NCBI RefSeq assembly: GCF_900457465.1 | Contig: NZ_UAUU01000009.1 | Coordinates: 248,001-312,000, forward strand | Source of the DNA: Sphingobacterium multivorum | GTDB lineage: Bacteria > Bacteroidota > Bacteroidia > Sphingobacteriales > Sphingobacteriaceae | DNA: 64,000 bases | Direction: 5' to 3' | Shown here: piece after piece, positions 30,685-39,244 of the stretch | Layout of the letters: every line of letters begins with the position of its first letter | Numbering within the stretch: position 1 is the stretch's first letter | Translations under genes and position numbers: made by a program | The notes under the pieces: model-generated | The model's input: only the letters and a program-made list of their open reading frames with translations | What the model was told of the DNA's origin: nothing | Database searches by the model: none

Positions 30685-33600
30685 TTAAAATCCAACATTT
30701 AAACCAATTGTCCAAGATCTTGTTCTTGGATAGAAACTGCGCGAATCAATCCCTGCTTCAAAACCTGTATCCTGCAACTCTGGATCAATCCCCGTATATT
30801 TGGTCATGGTTGCGATATTTCTCCCTGTCGCATATACATATAGACTTTTGATATAATCAGTCTTTAGTTTAAAGTTATATCCCAATGTAATATTATCCAG
30901 TTTCACAAAACTTCCATTCTCAAGGTAGTAATCCGAATACTGTGGATCCTGTTTAAGGTCGGCATGTTTAGTAAAAGCACTTTCGAAAACATTATTAGGC
31001 AACCATTTTTGATTACCAAAGAACATATCCGCTGTATTTAAAATATCATACTTAAATTTCCCTCTGAAAAATACGGTCAGATCGAAGCCCTTATAGGCAA
31101 ACCGGTTACCTAGCGACGCATTGAATTTGGGAACACCATTTCCAATATAGGCGCGATCATTATCATTTATATCCGCAATGGTAGCCTTGGAGCCGTCAGC
31201 TTTATAGAAGAGCCATTCTCCAGCATCATTCAGACCCGCATAACGTTTTCCATAGAAGGAACCAATTTCACCGCCTTCTTCAAGACGAATGGCATCTCCA
31301 AGATTACCTGGAGAGGGCAGACCGCCAAAAGTCATCCAATTACTCTTAAAGATATCATTGGACATGGTAACGAGTTTATTCTTTTGATAGCTTCCCGCAA
31401 AATCCACCGTCCATTTAAAATCTTCTTTTTGAATTGGAACTCCAGACAATTGCAACTCAACACCTTTATTCGAAACCTCGCCTACATTGTACCAAATGTT
31501 TGTACTCACATAGGCTGGCTGTTGCGCCTTATACTGGTATAGTAAGTCTTTGGTTTTACGATTATAGACATCTAGAGACCCTGTTAGTCGGTTATTCCAC
31601 AAACCAAAATCGAGCCCGATATTCAATTCGGCTTTTTGTTCCCATTTTAAGTCGGGATTGGGGTTCTGGGTCGGTCCATACGTTTGATAATAGATGCCAT
31701 CCTGCGGATATACCCCACCTGTTCCCAACAAGATCAACGAATTGTAATTTGGGAAGCCCTGATTACCGGTTACCCCATACCCCACACGGAGCTTCAGATT
31801 GTTGACAAGGTCTTTATTGGAGAAAAAGTCTTCGTTTGTAATGGTCCATCCCGCAGAAATGGCAGGGAAATTACCCCATTTATGATTAGCACCAAATCGC
31901 GAAGATCCCTCTCGGCGAAGAATTGCACTCACAAAATACTTTTGGTCATAATTATAATTTACCCGTCCAAAAAAAGCAATCAATTTATTGTCTTCCTTAA
32001 ATGAGCCCATCGATGGTCTTGGCAATTTGGTATTTGTCAGAGCCGTACCACTTCCCATGTCCCAATCTTGAAAAGCGTCTGTTGTAAAACCATTATTGGA
32101 CATCTCAAACCGCTCATAACCATTATATTGAAAACTGTAACCGAGCAAACCCGTTATATTATGCTTGTCGTTGAATGTTTGGTTGTAATCAATTGTTGTT
32201 TCAAAGGTCTTGGACCAATTTAACTCATTTCTTTTCCAAGCATAGCCCATACCCTGATACTCAGAATTTTGGCGTTGGTCCCAATCTTTGATCGAACGAT
32301 ATTGACGATCGTTCCAATTATTTCTAAGATAGGATCCGAAGGCTGAGATGCTCAATGGTTCTATAATCTTGAGTTTCATACGTGCGTCTCCCGAAAAAGT
32401 TTCCTGATTGCGTTGATCTACACGGTTGGCCATACGATCCAGCGGATTAAAATTATTATAACCCTGGGTTTGGTAAAAACTTCCATCGGGATTGTATAGT
32501 GGAGCAGTTGGATTACGCTGGATTGCCTGTTCGAAATATTCCGTTTTTCCACCCAAAAGATCTGCTTTATTGAAATTGGCAGCAATATTACCGGAGAAAG
32601 TCAATCGATCTTTTAATCCAGTTTGCGAAAAATTGACACGACCGCCAAATTGCTGACGTCCATTCTGTTTAGCAATGCCTTCGGCATTTTCATAGTTAAT
32701 TGAAGCACGGTAGTTGGATTTATCGCCACCACCGCTGGCAACAAAATTATGAAATGTTGAGAAATTACCTTTATTGATCAATTCGTCATACAAATCTGTT
32801 GAAGCGCCAAGGTCAAGATCAGGTTTATTCTGTCCGTTGACCACATAATCTCTAAATTGCTGCGCACTCAGCATCGAAGGTTTCTTTGCGACAGACTCAT
32901 GTTGACCATAGGTATAATATTCAAATCGTGGTTCTCCAGATTTGCCTTTTTTAGTGGTTACTAAAATTACACCACCATTACCCCGCGTCCCATAAATAGC
33001 CGCTGCAGATCCGTCCTTTAACACGTCTATGGATTCAATATCTCCTTGCTTGATCAAATCTAGATTTCCGCCAGGAATGCCATCAATGACAATCAGCGGG
33101 GAGTTTCCGCCTTTCATGGAGGCCATACCCCGCAATTGGATATCTGAACCAGCATTGGGGTTACTGCCTTGGGTCCGTGTCACGTTTAGACCGGCAACTT
33201 TACCTTGTACCAGATCCATTGGATTGCGCATACCACCTTGATTGAAATCCTTCTCTTTTACAGAAGCTACAGCTGAGGTAACTTCGCTTTTCTTTTGTGT
33301 ACCATAACCGACGACAATCACCTCATCCAATTGATCCTCTGTCGCTGAGAGTTTAATATCAAGCGGAGCATTTCCCGTTACTTTGACTTCATTTGTTCGA
33401 TAACCAATAGACGAAACGACAAGGACATCTCCTATCTTGGCTTGCAGGGCAAAATTACCCTGCCCATCCGATGTTGTACCTTTTACTGATCCCTTGACGG
33501 TAACCGAAACACCGGAGACCCCTTCTCCAGTCTTTGCATCCTGTACCTTTCCTTTAATTAAATCCTGAAACTTAGCGAACTTATGGATAAAGGTCTCTTT

Positions 33601-33729
33601 TGAGTCTTCCCCCTTGGCGATGACATGCGCATTTGCCTGATGTATCGTCCCGGCGATAATAGCCAACGAAAAAAACAGCTTGGTATTTTTCGTTAAGCGG
33701 GCAAATGATTCTAAATCGATTCTGCTCAT
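30685..33729 (-). CDS. SusC/RagA-family TonB-linked outer-membrane transporter
   Basis: The 1014-aa protein has an N-terminal signal sequence of unusual length (hydrophobic core KLFFSLAIIAGTIHQANA). A carboxypeptidase-like beta domain follows (IKGKVQDAKTGEGVSGVSV), then a plug domain with DEVIVVGYGTQKKSEVTSA, then the beta barrel ending SWTIGLNVGF. With SusD it forms the glycan importer powered by TonB. The GH76 neighbour points to mannan-type substrate. The region upstream is duplicated. Confidence 0.95.
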   Translation of the reverse strand: MSRIDLESFARLTKNTKLFFSLAIIAGTIHQANAHVIAKGEDSKETFIHKFAKFQDLIKGKVQDAKTGEGVSGVSVTVKGSVKGTTSDGQGNFALQAKIGDVLVVSSIGYRTNEVKVTGNAPLDIKLSATEDQLDEVIVVGYGTQKKSEVTSAVASVKEKDFNQGGMRNPMDLVQGKVAGLNVTRTQGSNPNAGSDIQLRGMASMKGGNSPLIVIDGIPGGNLDLIKQGDIESIDVLKDGSAAAIYGTRGNGGVILVTTKKGKSGEPRFEYYTYGQHESVAKKPSMLSAQQFRDYVVNGQNKPDLDLGASTDLYDELINKGNFSTFHNFVASGGGDKSNYRASINYENAEGIAKQNGRQQFGGRVNFSQTGLKDRLTFSGNIAANFNKADLLGGKTEYFEQAIQRNPTAPLYNPDGSFYQTQGYNNFNPLDRMANRVDQRNQETFSGDARMKLKIIEPLSISAFGSYLRNNWNDRQYRSIKDWDQRQNSEYQGMGYAWKRNELNWSKTFETTIDYNQTFNDKHNITGLLGYSFQYNGYERFEMSNNGFTTDAFQDWDMGSGTALTNTKLPRPSMGSFKEDNKLIAFFGRVNYNYDQKYFVSAILRREGSSRFGANHKWGNFPAISAGWTITNEDFFSNKDLVNNLKLRVGYGVTGNQGFPNYNSLILLGTGGVYPQDGIYYQTYGPTQNPNPDLKWEQKAELNIGLDFGLWNNRLTGSLDVYNRKTKDLLYQYKAQQPAYVSTNIWYNVGEVSNKGVELQLSGVPIQKEDFKWTVDFAGSYQKNKLVTMSNDIFKSNWMTFGGLPSPGNLGDAIRLEEGGEIGSFYGKRYAGLNDAGEWLFYKADGSKATIADINDNDRAYIGNGVPKFNASLGNRFAYKGFDLTVFFRGKFKYDILNTADMFFGNQKWLPNNVFESAFTKHADLKQDPQYSDYYLENGSFVKLDNITLGYNFKLKTDYIKSLYVYATGRNIATMTKYTGIDPELQDTGFEAGIDSRSFYPRTRSWTIGLNVGF

Positions 33730-33767
33730 ATAACTAGTGATTTTGGTTTATAAAACGTTTAGCTGAT

Positions 33768-33775
33768 CAAAACTA
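33768..33775 (-). promoter_or_regulatory. Candidate -7 element of the susC operon
   Basis: The minus strand reads TAGTTTTG here, a perfect TAnnTTTG match, about 40 nt before the SusC start. The aligned position in the duplicated copy upstream is changed to TAAGCATC, so that copy has probably lost the promoter. No -33 TTG is evident. Confidence 0.4.
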
Positions 33776-33876
33776 AAACGATCATGTTTAATTAGTTTTT
33801 AAAAAATTAATACGAATACGTGAGCCTCATTTCTATCGTAATAGATTAAACCCTATGAATTATTAATCATTTATTT

Positions 33877-34068
33877 TTAAAAAAAACGTCCTTTAACTTG
33901 CTGCTGCACATGGTTTACTTCTTTTACGAAGGATTTTCCATCGTAATTGGCTGAAGTTCCGACCGCGGCATTGACTTGTTGGAAAGTACCAGCAATGACA
34001 ACCAATGAGAAAAATAACTTTGATTTTTTCCCAAGCTGCGCAAATGATTTTACCGCAACTTTGCTCAT
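33877..34068 (-). pseudogene. Truncated SusC-like leader (63 codons), duplicate of the susC 5' end
   Basis: The 63-codon frame begins MSKVAVKSFAQLGKKSKLFF and matches the start of the adjacent SusC protein: 21 of the first 36 residues are identical by eye. The match stops near the IKGKV of SusC, where this frame ends in GRFF. The untranslated stretch before both ATGs is also alike (TTTATAAA...CGTTTTAG-type tract). It is therefore most simply a partial duplication of the susC 5' region, not an independent small gene. A stable secreted leader peptide cannot be excluded. The 34069-34494 stretch upstream holds only T-rich sequence, a 7-bp repeat (34419-34425 and 34438-34444) and the GMC terminator. 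Confidence 0.7.
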
Positions 34069-34447
34069 ATTAATAGTGATTTGGTTTATAAAAACGTTTT
34101 AGCTAAAGATGCTTAGAACGTCTAGTTTAATTTAGTTTTCCCTTAATTGATGTTTTTTAAATCGATCTGCTTTCTTAAAATTGCCTGCTATATTCCATTG
34201 CTTTCATTTAACAGAAAACGTCTGGGTTCAAATGTCTATGGTACTATTGCCGCATAGAATCTGCAATAAAGTCTGCTAAATCGCTTTTGCTTTTGTTGTA
34301 AAATTTTTTGGTTTCCCTATTTTGGTTTTTTTAATTGCTTTTTTTTGATTACCTATTGGTTCATTAATTGTTTATTCGTTATTGTTTTCCTTTTTGGTTA
34401 TTCTTTCTTGGTTTTAACGTGCTATTCAGGTGGAAAGATAGCACTTT

Positions 34448-34496
34448 AATTTTACAAGGGAAAGATTTATTTTCAAAACCTTTCCCCGGTAAAATT
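34448..34496 (-). terminator. Hairpin terminator at the end of the GMC gene
   Basis: Arms 34448-34464 and 34480-34496 pair over 15 of 17 positions, with a 2-nt internal mismatch and a 15-nt loop. It overlaps the GMC stop codon. Confidence 0.65.
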
Positions 34497-36210
34497 AAAT
34501 ATTTCCTTTCTTCATCTCGCTAACCGCATAATCGACAGATCGAGCCGAAAATGCCATATAGGTCAATGAAGGATTTTGTGTTGATGTGGAGGTCATACTT
34601 GCACCATCTGTGACAAAAACGTTTTTCACAGCATGCATCTGATTCCATTTATTCAATACCGAAGTTTTCGGATCGTGGCCCATACGTGCTCCGCCCATTT
34701 CATGGATATCCAAACCTGGAGCCTGCCAGTGTGTATCTGGCCGAATGTTTGTGAAACCAGCATCCGTAAACATCTCCGTCATGACGGCAATGTAATCCTT
34801 TTTCATTTTTTCATCGTTCTCATCATAATCGACAGCAATTTTTAACAACGGAATACCCCAGTCATCTTTCTTACTGCTATCCAATGAAACCATTCCCGAT
34901 TCTTTTGGTATTGTTTCACCCATCATGTGAGATCCAACCTGCCAAACACCTAATTTAGGATTCAACAAATTGTTTTTCAGATCCAACCCTAAACCCGAAC
35001 GATCCGACTCTTTACTACGTGAAGCTCCGAAACCGGCGGCATAGCCCCTTAAAAAGTCCGTTTCCTGTTTGTGCAAGTTTCTGAAACGTGGAATATACCC
35101 TCCACCTGCTGGATTCCGCCCCTCGGCCGTAAAATCCATCAATCCTTCATACTCCGCGTAAATGCGTGCACTATAGTTGTGAAAGGCAACATATTTTCCG
35201 AGCACACCACTATCATTACCCAAACCATTTGGAAAACGGTTCGATTTAGAATTCAATAAGATCAAATTCGTATTGATTGCAGCCGCATTGACAAAAATCA
35301 GTTTGGCATAAAAATCAATTTCCTCTTTTGTATTGGTATCAATAACACGTACACCCACTGCCTTTCCTTTTTGTTCATCATAGAGGATTGAATGAACAAC
35401 AGAAAATGGACGTAGCGTCATATTCCCGGTCTTGGCGGCCCAAGGAATTGTCGTTGCATTGGAACTGAAATATCCACCAAAAGGACATCCTCGCTGACAA
35501 AGTACGCGATTCTGACACTGTACACGTCCTTGTTCGATGTGAATCTGATTTGGTTTAGATAAGTGTGCACAACGTGCTGAAATCACTTTGCGCTCCGGAA
35601 ATTTCTTTTGGACGCTTTCTTTAAAATACTTCTCGACAATATTTAAGGGGTACCCTGGCAAAAACTCACCGTCAGGCAATTCAGGAAGTCCATCGTGATT
35701 ACCTGCAATACCGGCAAATTTTTCGACATAAGCATACCAAGGTGCTAAATCAGCATAACGTATCGGCCAATCTACGGCAAAACCATCTCTCGCTGGCCCT
35801 TCGAAATCAAAGTCAGACCAACGTTGCGTCTGTCTCGCCCATAATAACGACTTGCCGCCAACTTGATAGCCTCTGATCCAGTCAAAAGGTTTCTCTTGAA
35901 TATAAGGATGTTCCTTGTCTTTTACAAAAAAATGGGCCGCATCTTCATGGAATGCATAACATTTGCTGACAATCGGATTTTCTTCTTTTACTTTGAAAGG
36001 CATTTCATTCCGATGTTCAAACTCCCAAGGCATCATATTGGTGGTTGGGTAATCCTTGATATGTTGTACATCACGTCCACGTTCCAAAACCAATGTTTTC
36101 AAGCCCTTCTCGCACAACTCTTTTGCGGACCAACCGCCACTAATTCCCGAACCGATCACGATCGCATCGTAGGTTCTGTTTTTTTCACTGTCAATATTTA
36201 GATTTGCCAT
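34495..36210 (-). CDS. GMC-family oxidoreductase (FAD-dependent sugar/alcohol dehydrogenase-like)
   Basis: The 571-aa flavoprotein has an N-terminal FAD site, YDAIVIGSGISGGWSAKE, with GxGxxG near residues 20-25. QVGGKSLLWARQTQRW and a C-terminal GMC segment with EMGGARMGHDPKTSVLN and DGASMTSTSTQNPSLT follow, including the usual catalytic His/Asn pair. A cysteine-rich QNRVLCQRGCPFGGY motif is typical of the gluconate 2-dehydrogenase-like branch. It lies 7 bp after the small subunit 3 gene, so the two likely form one enzyme. The exact sugar substrate is unknown. Confidence 0.9.
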   Translation of the reverse strand: MANLNIDSEKNRTYDAIVIGSGISGGWSAKELCEKGLKTLVLERGRDVQHIKDYPTTNMMPWEFEHRNEMPFKVKEENPIVSKCYAFHEDAAHFFVKDKEHPYIQEKPFDWIRGYQVGGKSLLWARQTQRWSDFDFEGPARDGFAVDWPIRYADLAPWYAYVEKFAGIAGNHDGLPELPDGEFLPGYPLNIVEKYFKESVQKKFPERKVISARCAHLSKPNQIHIEQGRVQCQNRVLCQRGCPFGGYFSSNATTIPWAAKTGNMTLRPFSVVHSILYDEQKGKAVGVRVIDTNTKEEIDFYAKLIFVNAAAINTNLILLNSKSNRFPNGLGNDSGVLGKYVAFHNYSARIYAEYEGLMDFTAEGRNPAGGGYIPRFRNLHKQETDFLRGYAAGFGASRSKESDRSGLGLDLKNNLLNPKLGVWQVGSHMMGETIPKESGMVSLDSSKKDDWGIPLLKIAVDYDENDEKMKKDYIAVMTEMFTDAGFTNIRPDTHWQAPGLDIHEMGGARMGHDPKTSVLNKWNQMHAVKNVFVTDGASMTSTSTQNPSLTYMAFSARSVDYAVSEMKKGNI

Positions 36211-36217
36211 GTGCTAT

Positions 36218-36706
36218 TTATGCCTTAACTTTTACCGCACCATTGTACGGACCCGGAATAAGTTTATAAATCACCTTATTCTTCATCACGTATTCTGAGT
36301 TCATATACCCCTGAATTGCACGCGATTTGAAGGTCTCAAAAAAAGCCTTCTCGTCGGTTTGGTCTTTTAACCCCGCCAAAGTGGTCTCAGTCTCTTTGTT
36401 ATTTTTTAAATTCAACTGTTTTCGCAATTTGTTGAAACCAGCGACAAATTTAGCCTGATTTTCTGGCGACTCACAGTCATCTACCATTTTGATGACGAAA
36501 AGATGTAAGTTCAGATCCTTTCCTCCCGGTGTATCCGATTTCGGAATCAGGATGTTAGCCAGATCGCCCAAAAATTGCTCATCTTCCGCCGAAATCTTCA
36601 GCTTATTTAATACAATTGATGCACCTCCATCATTCAGACAGGACGACAAAATTGTCAGTCCGCCAGCTATAATGAAAAATTGCTTTATTGCGGTTCTACG
36701 GTTCAT
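36218..36706 (-). CDS. Gluconate 2-dehydrogenase subunit 3-family protein
   Basis: The 162-aa protein opens with MNRRTAIKQFFIIAGGLTIL: a twin-arginine pair at 3-4, a hydrophobic stretch, then the lipobox-like LSSC. It is probably Tat-exported and lipid-anchored. The rest matches the subunit-3 helical domain (EDEQFLGDLANILIPKSDTPG). In this family it helps export and anchor the flavin subunit, encoded immediately downstream. A TTG/ATG choice is not at issue. Confidence 0.88.
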   Translation of the reverse strand: MNRRTAIKQFFIIAGGLTILSSCLNDGGASIVLNKLKISAEDEQFLGDLANILIPKSDTPGGKDLNLHLFVIKMVDDCESPENQAKFVAGFNKLRKQLNLKNNKETETTLAGLKDQTDEKAFFETFKSRAIQGYMNSEYVMKNKVIYKLIPGPYNGAVKVKA

Positions 36707-36793
36707 AATCAGAGTTCCCTTTACAATTCGGTAATATTACATATATCCGACTAAAAATACAAATGCTAAAACGATTAAATTATTTTACAACCC

Positions 36794-37453
36794 TCAAATC
36801 CATTGCGCCAACAGGGCTTTCGCCTCAGATAAGTTTTCCACAATGTTATCAACAGCTGTTAGTCTAGCACGTTCTACCTCTTGCTTCGTAACTGCAATCA
36901 ACTGTGTCCCTGCTCCCAATGCCGATGTACTTCCTGTTGACGTATCCTCAATAGCCACACAGCGGTCGGCTGGTAGACCCAGATGTGTCAATGCCAAACG
37001 ATAAGGTTCCGGATTGGGTTTTGGCAGCTCCACACACTCACGCGTGACAAAAAACTCAAAATAATCCAAAAGCTCATGTTTGCCCAAAACAGTATCGACA
37101 GTGCTTCTATAACTTGAGGTCACCAGCCCAATACGGATATCTTCTGCTTTCAAAAAAGCTAAAATTTCTCGTGCTCCAGGCATCAATTCTATATCGCTCA
37201 TGTTAGAATCGGCATAAGCCGCACGTGTACGCTTCCACATATGTTCTTCCGTCACGTCGTAGCCATAGTCCTCGGTAAGACGCTTGACATTATGTGCTAA
37301 AGTATGTCCAGCAAAATCGCGAATCCAATCTTCATAGCTGATCTGAAGGTTAAATTCCTGTTTTAATATAGGTGCCCAATTTTTGAAATAGAAATATTCC
37401 GAATCAATTAACGTACCGTCTAGATCGAACAATACCGCCTGTATTTTATTCAT
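36794..37453 (-). CDS. HAD-superfamily hydrolase (beta-phosphoglucomutase/phosphatase-like)
   Basis: From MNKIQAVLFDLDGTLIDSEY the 219-aa protein has the HAD motif I DLDGT with the nucleophile aspartate. The middle holds VTSSYRSTVDT (motif II). A lysine region with ELPKPNPEPYRLAL and the acidic motif CVAIEDTSTGSTSALGAG close the active site. The helical cap after motif I is subfamily I. Such enzymes dephosphorylate or isomerise sugar phosphates; the substrate cannot be read from sequence. The longer frame adds six residues unlike the family and is not used. Confidence 0.88.
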   Translation of the reverse strand: MNKIQAVLFDLDGTLIDSEYFYFKNWAPILKQEFNLQISYEDWIRDFAGHTLAHNVKRLTEDYGYDVTEEHMWKRTRAAYADSNMSDIELMPGAREILAFLKAEDIRIGLVTSSYRSTVDTVLGKHELLDYFEFFVTRECVELPKPNPEPYRLALTHLGLPADRCVAIEDTSTGSTSALGAGTQLIAVTKQEVERARLTAVDNIVENLSEAKALLAQWI

Positions 37454-37489
37454 AGTGTTAAAGATACACAAGTAGGTGGAAAAATCCTA

Positions 37490-38125
37490 TTAAATGACGC
37501 CACAATAGGTCGAATTTGAGAATGCACCATGATAGGTATCCCAAAACCCGATGTAGACATGATAATCAGCTTTCTGATTTAATTCAACTGGTACATTGAC
37601 GAAACATTGACCATCCTTAGCAGATGCAACTGCTGGTTTTAACGAGCAGAAATCATTTAAGCTAACAAATGCTAGATTTAACTTATAAATTTCATCATCA
37701 TACGCTGGGTTTGGTATCCATTCCAAAAATATACGTCCTTCACTCACACTCACCTTAGTACCCTCAGGCGGTATTAAATCCCCCACAAACACGTTCAAAT
37801 TTTCAAAATTCACGACGGGATTATAGTCAGTATCAAAAGCCAACACATCATTGAAAACATGCTTTTGCGCAAGCTGAAATGCACCATATTTAGATCCATT
37901 TTCTTTTTTTAACTCATAGCCAAAATCAAAGACAGCTTTGTTCTCTGCACAAAATTTTCCGACAGCCTTCATTTTTTGGCGATGTAATCGCTGAGCTTCA
38001 GTCGGAGGTTTACTGTTTTTTCTCCTTGCTCCGCGAATAATCCATTGCCCCATACGATTGTATCCATATATCGAACCAACTTTACCTCGAAAGCCACCAT
38101 TGGGTCCATCTTCTAGTATTGCCAT
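37490..38125 (-). CDS. DUF6266-family protein
   Basis: The 211-aa protein begins MAILEDGPNGGFRGKVGSIYGY and has the DUF6266 look: an N-terminal glycine-rich segment with RGARRK, then a beta-rich C-terminal half. This family is common, often in several copies, in Sphingobacteriaceae; its role is unknown. No signal peptide or membrane segment is seen. It lies next to a repeat-rich gap (38126-38621) and is 36 bp from the HAD gene start. Confidence 0.78.
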   Translation of the reverse strand: MAILEDGPNGGFRGKVGSIYGYNRMGQWIIRGARRKNSKPPTEAQRLHRQKMKAVGKFCAENKAVFDFGYELKKENGSKYGAFQLAQKHVFNDVLAFDTDYNPVVNFENLNVFVGDLIPPEGTKVSVSEGRIFLEWIPNPAYDDEIYKLNLAFVSLNDFCSLKPAVASAKDGQCFVNVPVELNQKADYHVYIGFWDTYHGAFSNSTYCGVI

Positions 38126-38236
38126 ATTTTAATTTTTTTGTTTAATTATCATCTTAACAATGATCTCTTAACAATCGATCTGTATTAATGTTTGAATTAA
38201 ATTAGGTATGAACTAGTATTAGATTAGGTATACTAT

Positions 38237-38303
38237 AGGTTTTAGTTAGCTATAACCTATACTATACCTAACTAAAACCTAAACAAAACCTAACTAAAAC
38301 CTA
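38237..38303. repeat. Short direct and inverted repeats in an AT-rich gap
   Basis: AGGTTTTAGTTAG (38237-38249) is inverted at 38268-38280. ACCTAACTAAAACCTA occurs twice in direct orientation (38266-38281 and 38288-38303), a 22-nt period. A further near-palindrome around GGTATACTATAGG joins them. The rest of 38126-38621 shows no gene; the repeats do not have the length or spacing of a CRISPR array. Confidence 0.7.
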
Positions 38304-38621
38304 TATAAATATATACTTTGATCTAAATTACGCATGTAGTTGTTTTTCTCCATTTTTGGATAAGCTTTGGACATTTATTAAGTTTGTTGTGGTAAATGAA
38401 AACTAAAGTATACCGAGTATGGATGCACGATAAGTTTTTAGAAGATAACCATATCGTTCCTCACATGACGTTCGTTAGCATAGCGCATTCCGGCCAAGTG
38501 TAGGTAATTCACAAATAGCATATAGTACTTTCTAATAGCGCCTCAAATGTACACGCGATGAAAACCGAGCTCATGAGTTCGCAAGAAATCTGAAAGTTTC
38601 ATTGCCTTAAAAATTTATATC

Positions 38622-39233
38622 ATGAAAATAATTGCAATAGGTCGCAATTACATCGACCACGCGAAAGAGCTCAATAATCCAGTCCCAGAGAATCCCATTA
38701 TATTTTTAAAACCCGATACAGCGGTCTTAAAGGATAACAAAGATTTCTATTACCCCGAATTCTCCAAAAACATTCAGTTCGAAACCGAAGTTGTCCTCCG
38801 GGTCTGTAAGGAAGGAAAACATGTGACACCAAAATTTGCATCAACCTATTTCGATGCTATCGGCCTAGGGATTGACTTCACCGCCAGAGATGTACAGCAG
38901 GAACTTAAAGCAAAAAGCCTTCCCTGGGAATTGGCAAAAGCATTTGACCATTCGGCAGTCATCAGCAACCTGATTCCTAAAGAAGAATTTGCGGAAGTAA
39001 ATTCGATTGATTTCTCCCTGCAGCAAAATGGGCAAAAAGTTCAGCAGGGAAATACCAAGGATATGATATTTTCCTACGAAGATCTGATTGTATATACCTC
39101 CAAATTTATTACCCTACGCAAAGGTGACCTCATTTACACCGGAACTCCAGTTGGTGTCGGATCTGTAGCCATCGGCGATTTATTGGAAGGTTTCATTGGC
39201 GAACAGAAGATGTTTAGCTGTAAAATCAAATAG
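38622..39233 (+). CDS. Fumarylacetoacetase (FAH)-family hydrolase
   Basis: The 203-aa protein belongs to the FAH family of metal-dependent C-C hydrolases and oxaloacetate/acylpyruvate enzymes. Metal-site acids appear in FETEVVLRV and GLGIDFTARDVQ, with the late TGTPVGVGSVAIGD. It is the short one-domain form. The chosen ATG gives the typical opening MKIIAIGRNYIDHAKEL. The M23 gene follows 11 bp after its stop, so the two are probably cotranscribed. The real substrate is unknown. Confidence 0.88.
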   Translation: MKIIAIGRNYIDHAKELNNPVPENPIIFLKPDTAVLKDNKDFYYPEFSKNIQFETEVVLRVCKEGKHVTPKFASTYFDAIGLGIDFTARDVQQELKAKSLPWELAKAFDHSAVISNLIPKEEFAEVNSIDFSLQQNGQKVQQGNTKDMIFSYEDLIVYTSKFITLRKGDLIYTGTPVGVGSVAIGDLLEGFIGEQKMFSCKIK

Positions 39234-39244
39234 CTGGGAATAGC

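Noticed and set aside
38237..38303. CRISPR-like repeats
   Set aside because: Only two 16-nt direct copies, 22 nt apart, with no spacers and no cas genes in the window.
37490..38600. Prophage fragment around the DUF6266 gene
   Set aside because: No integrase, terminase, capsid or tRNA attachment site is present.
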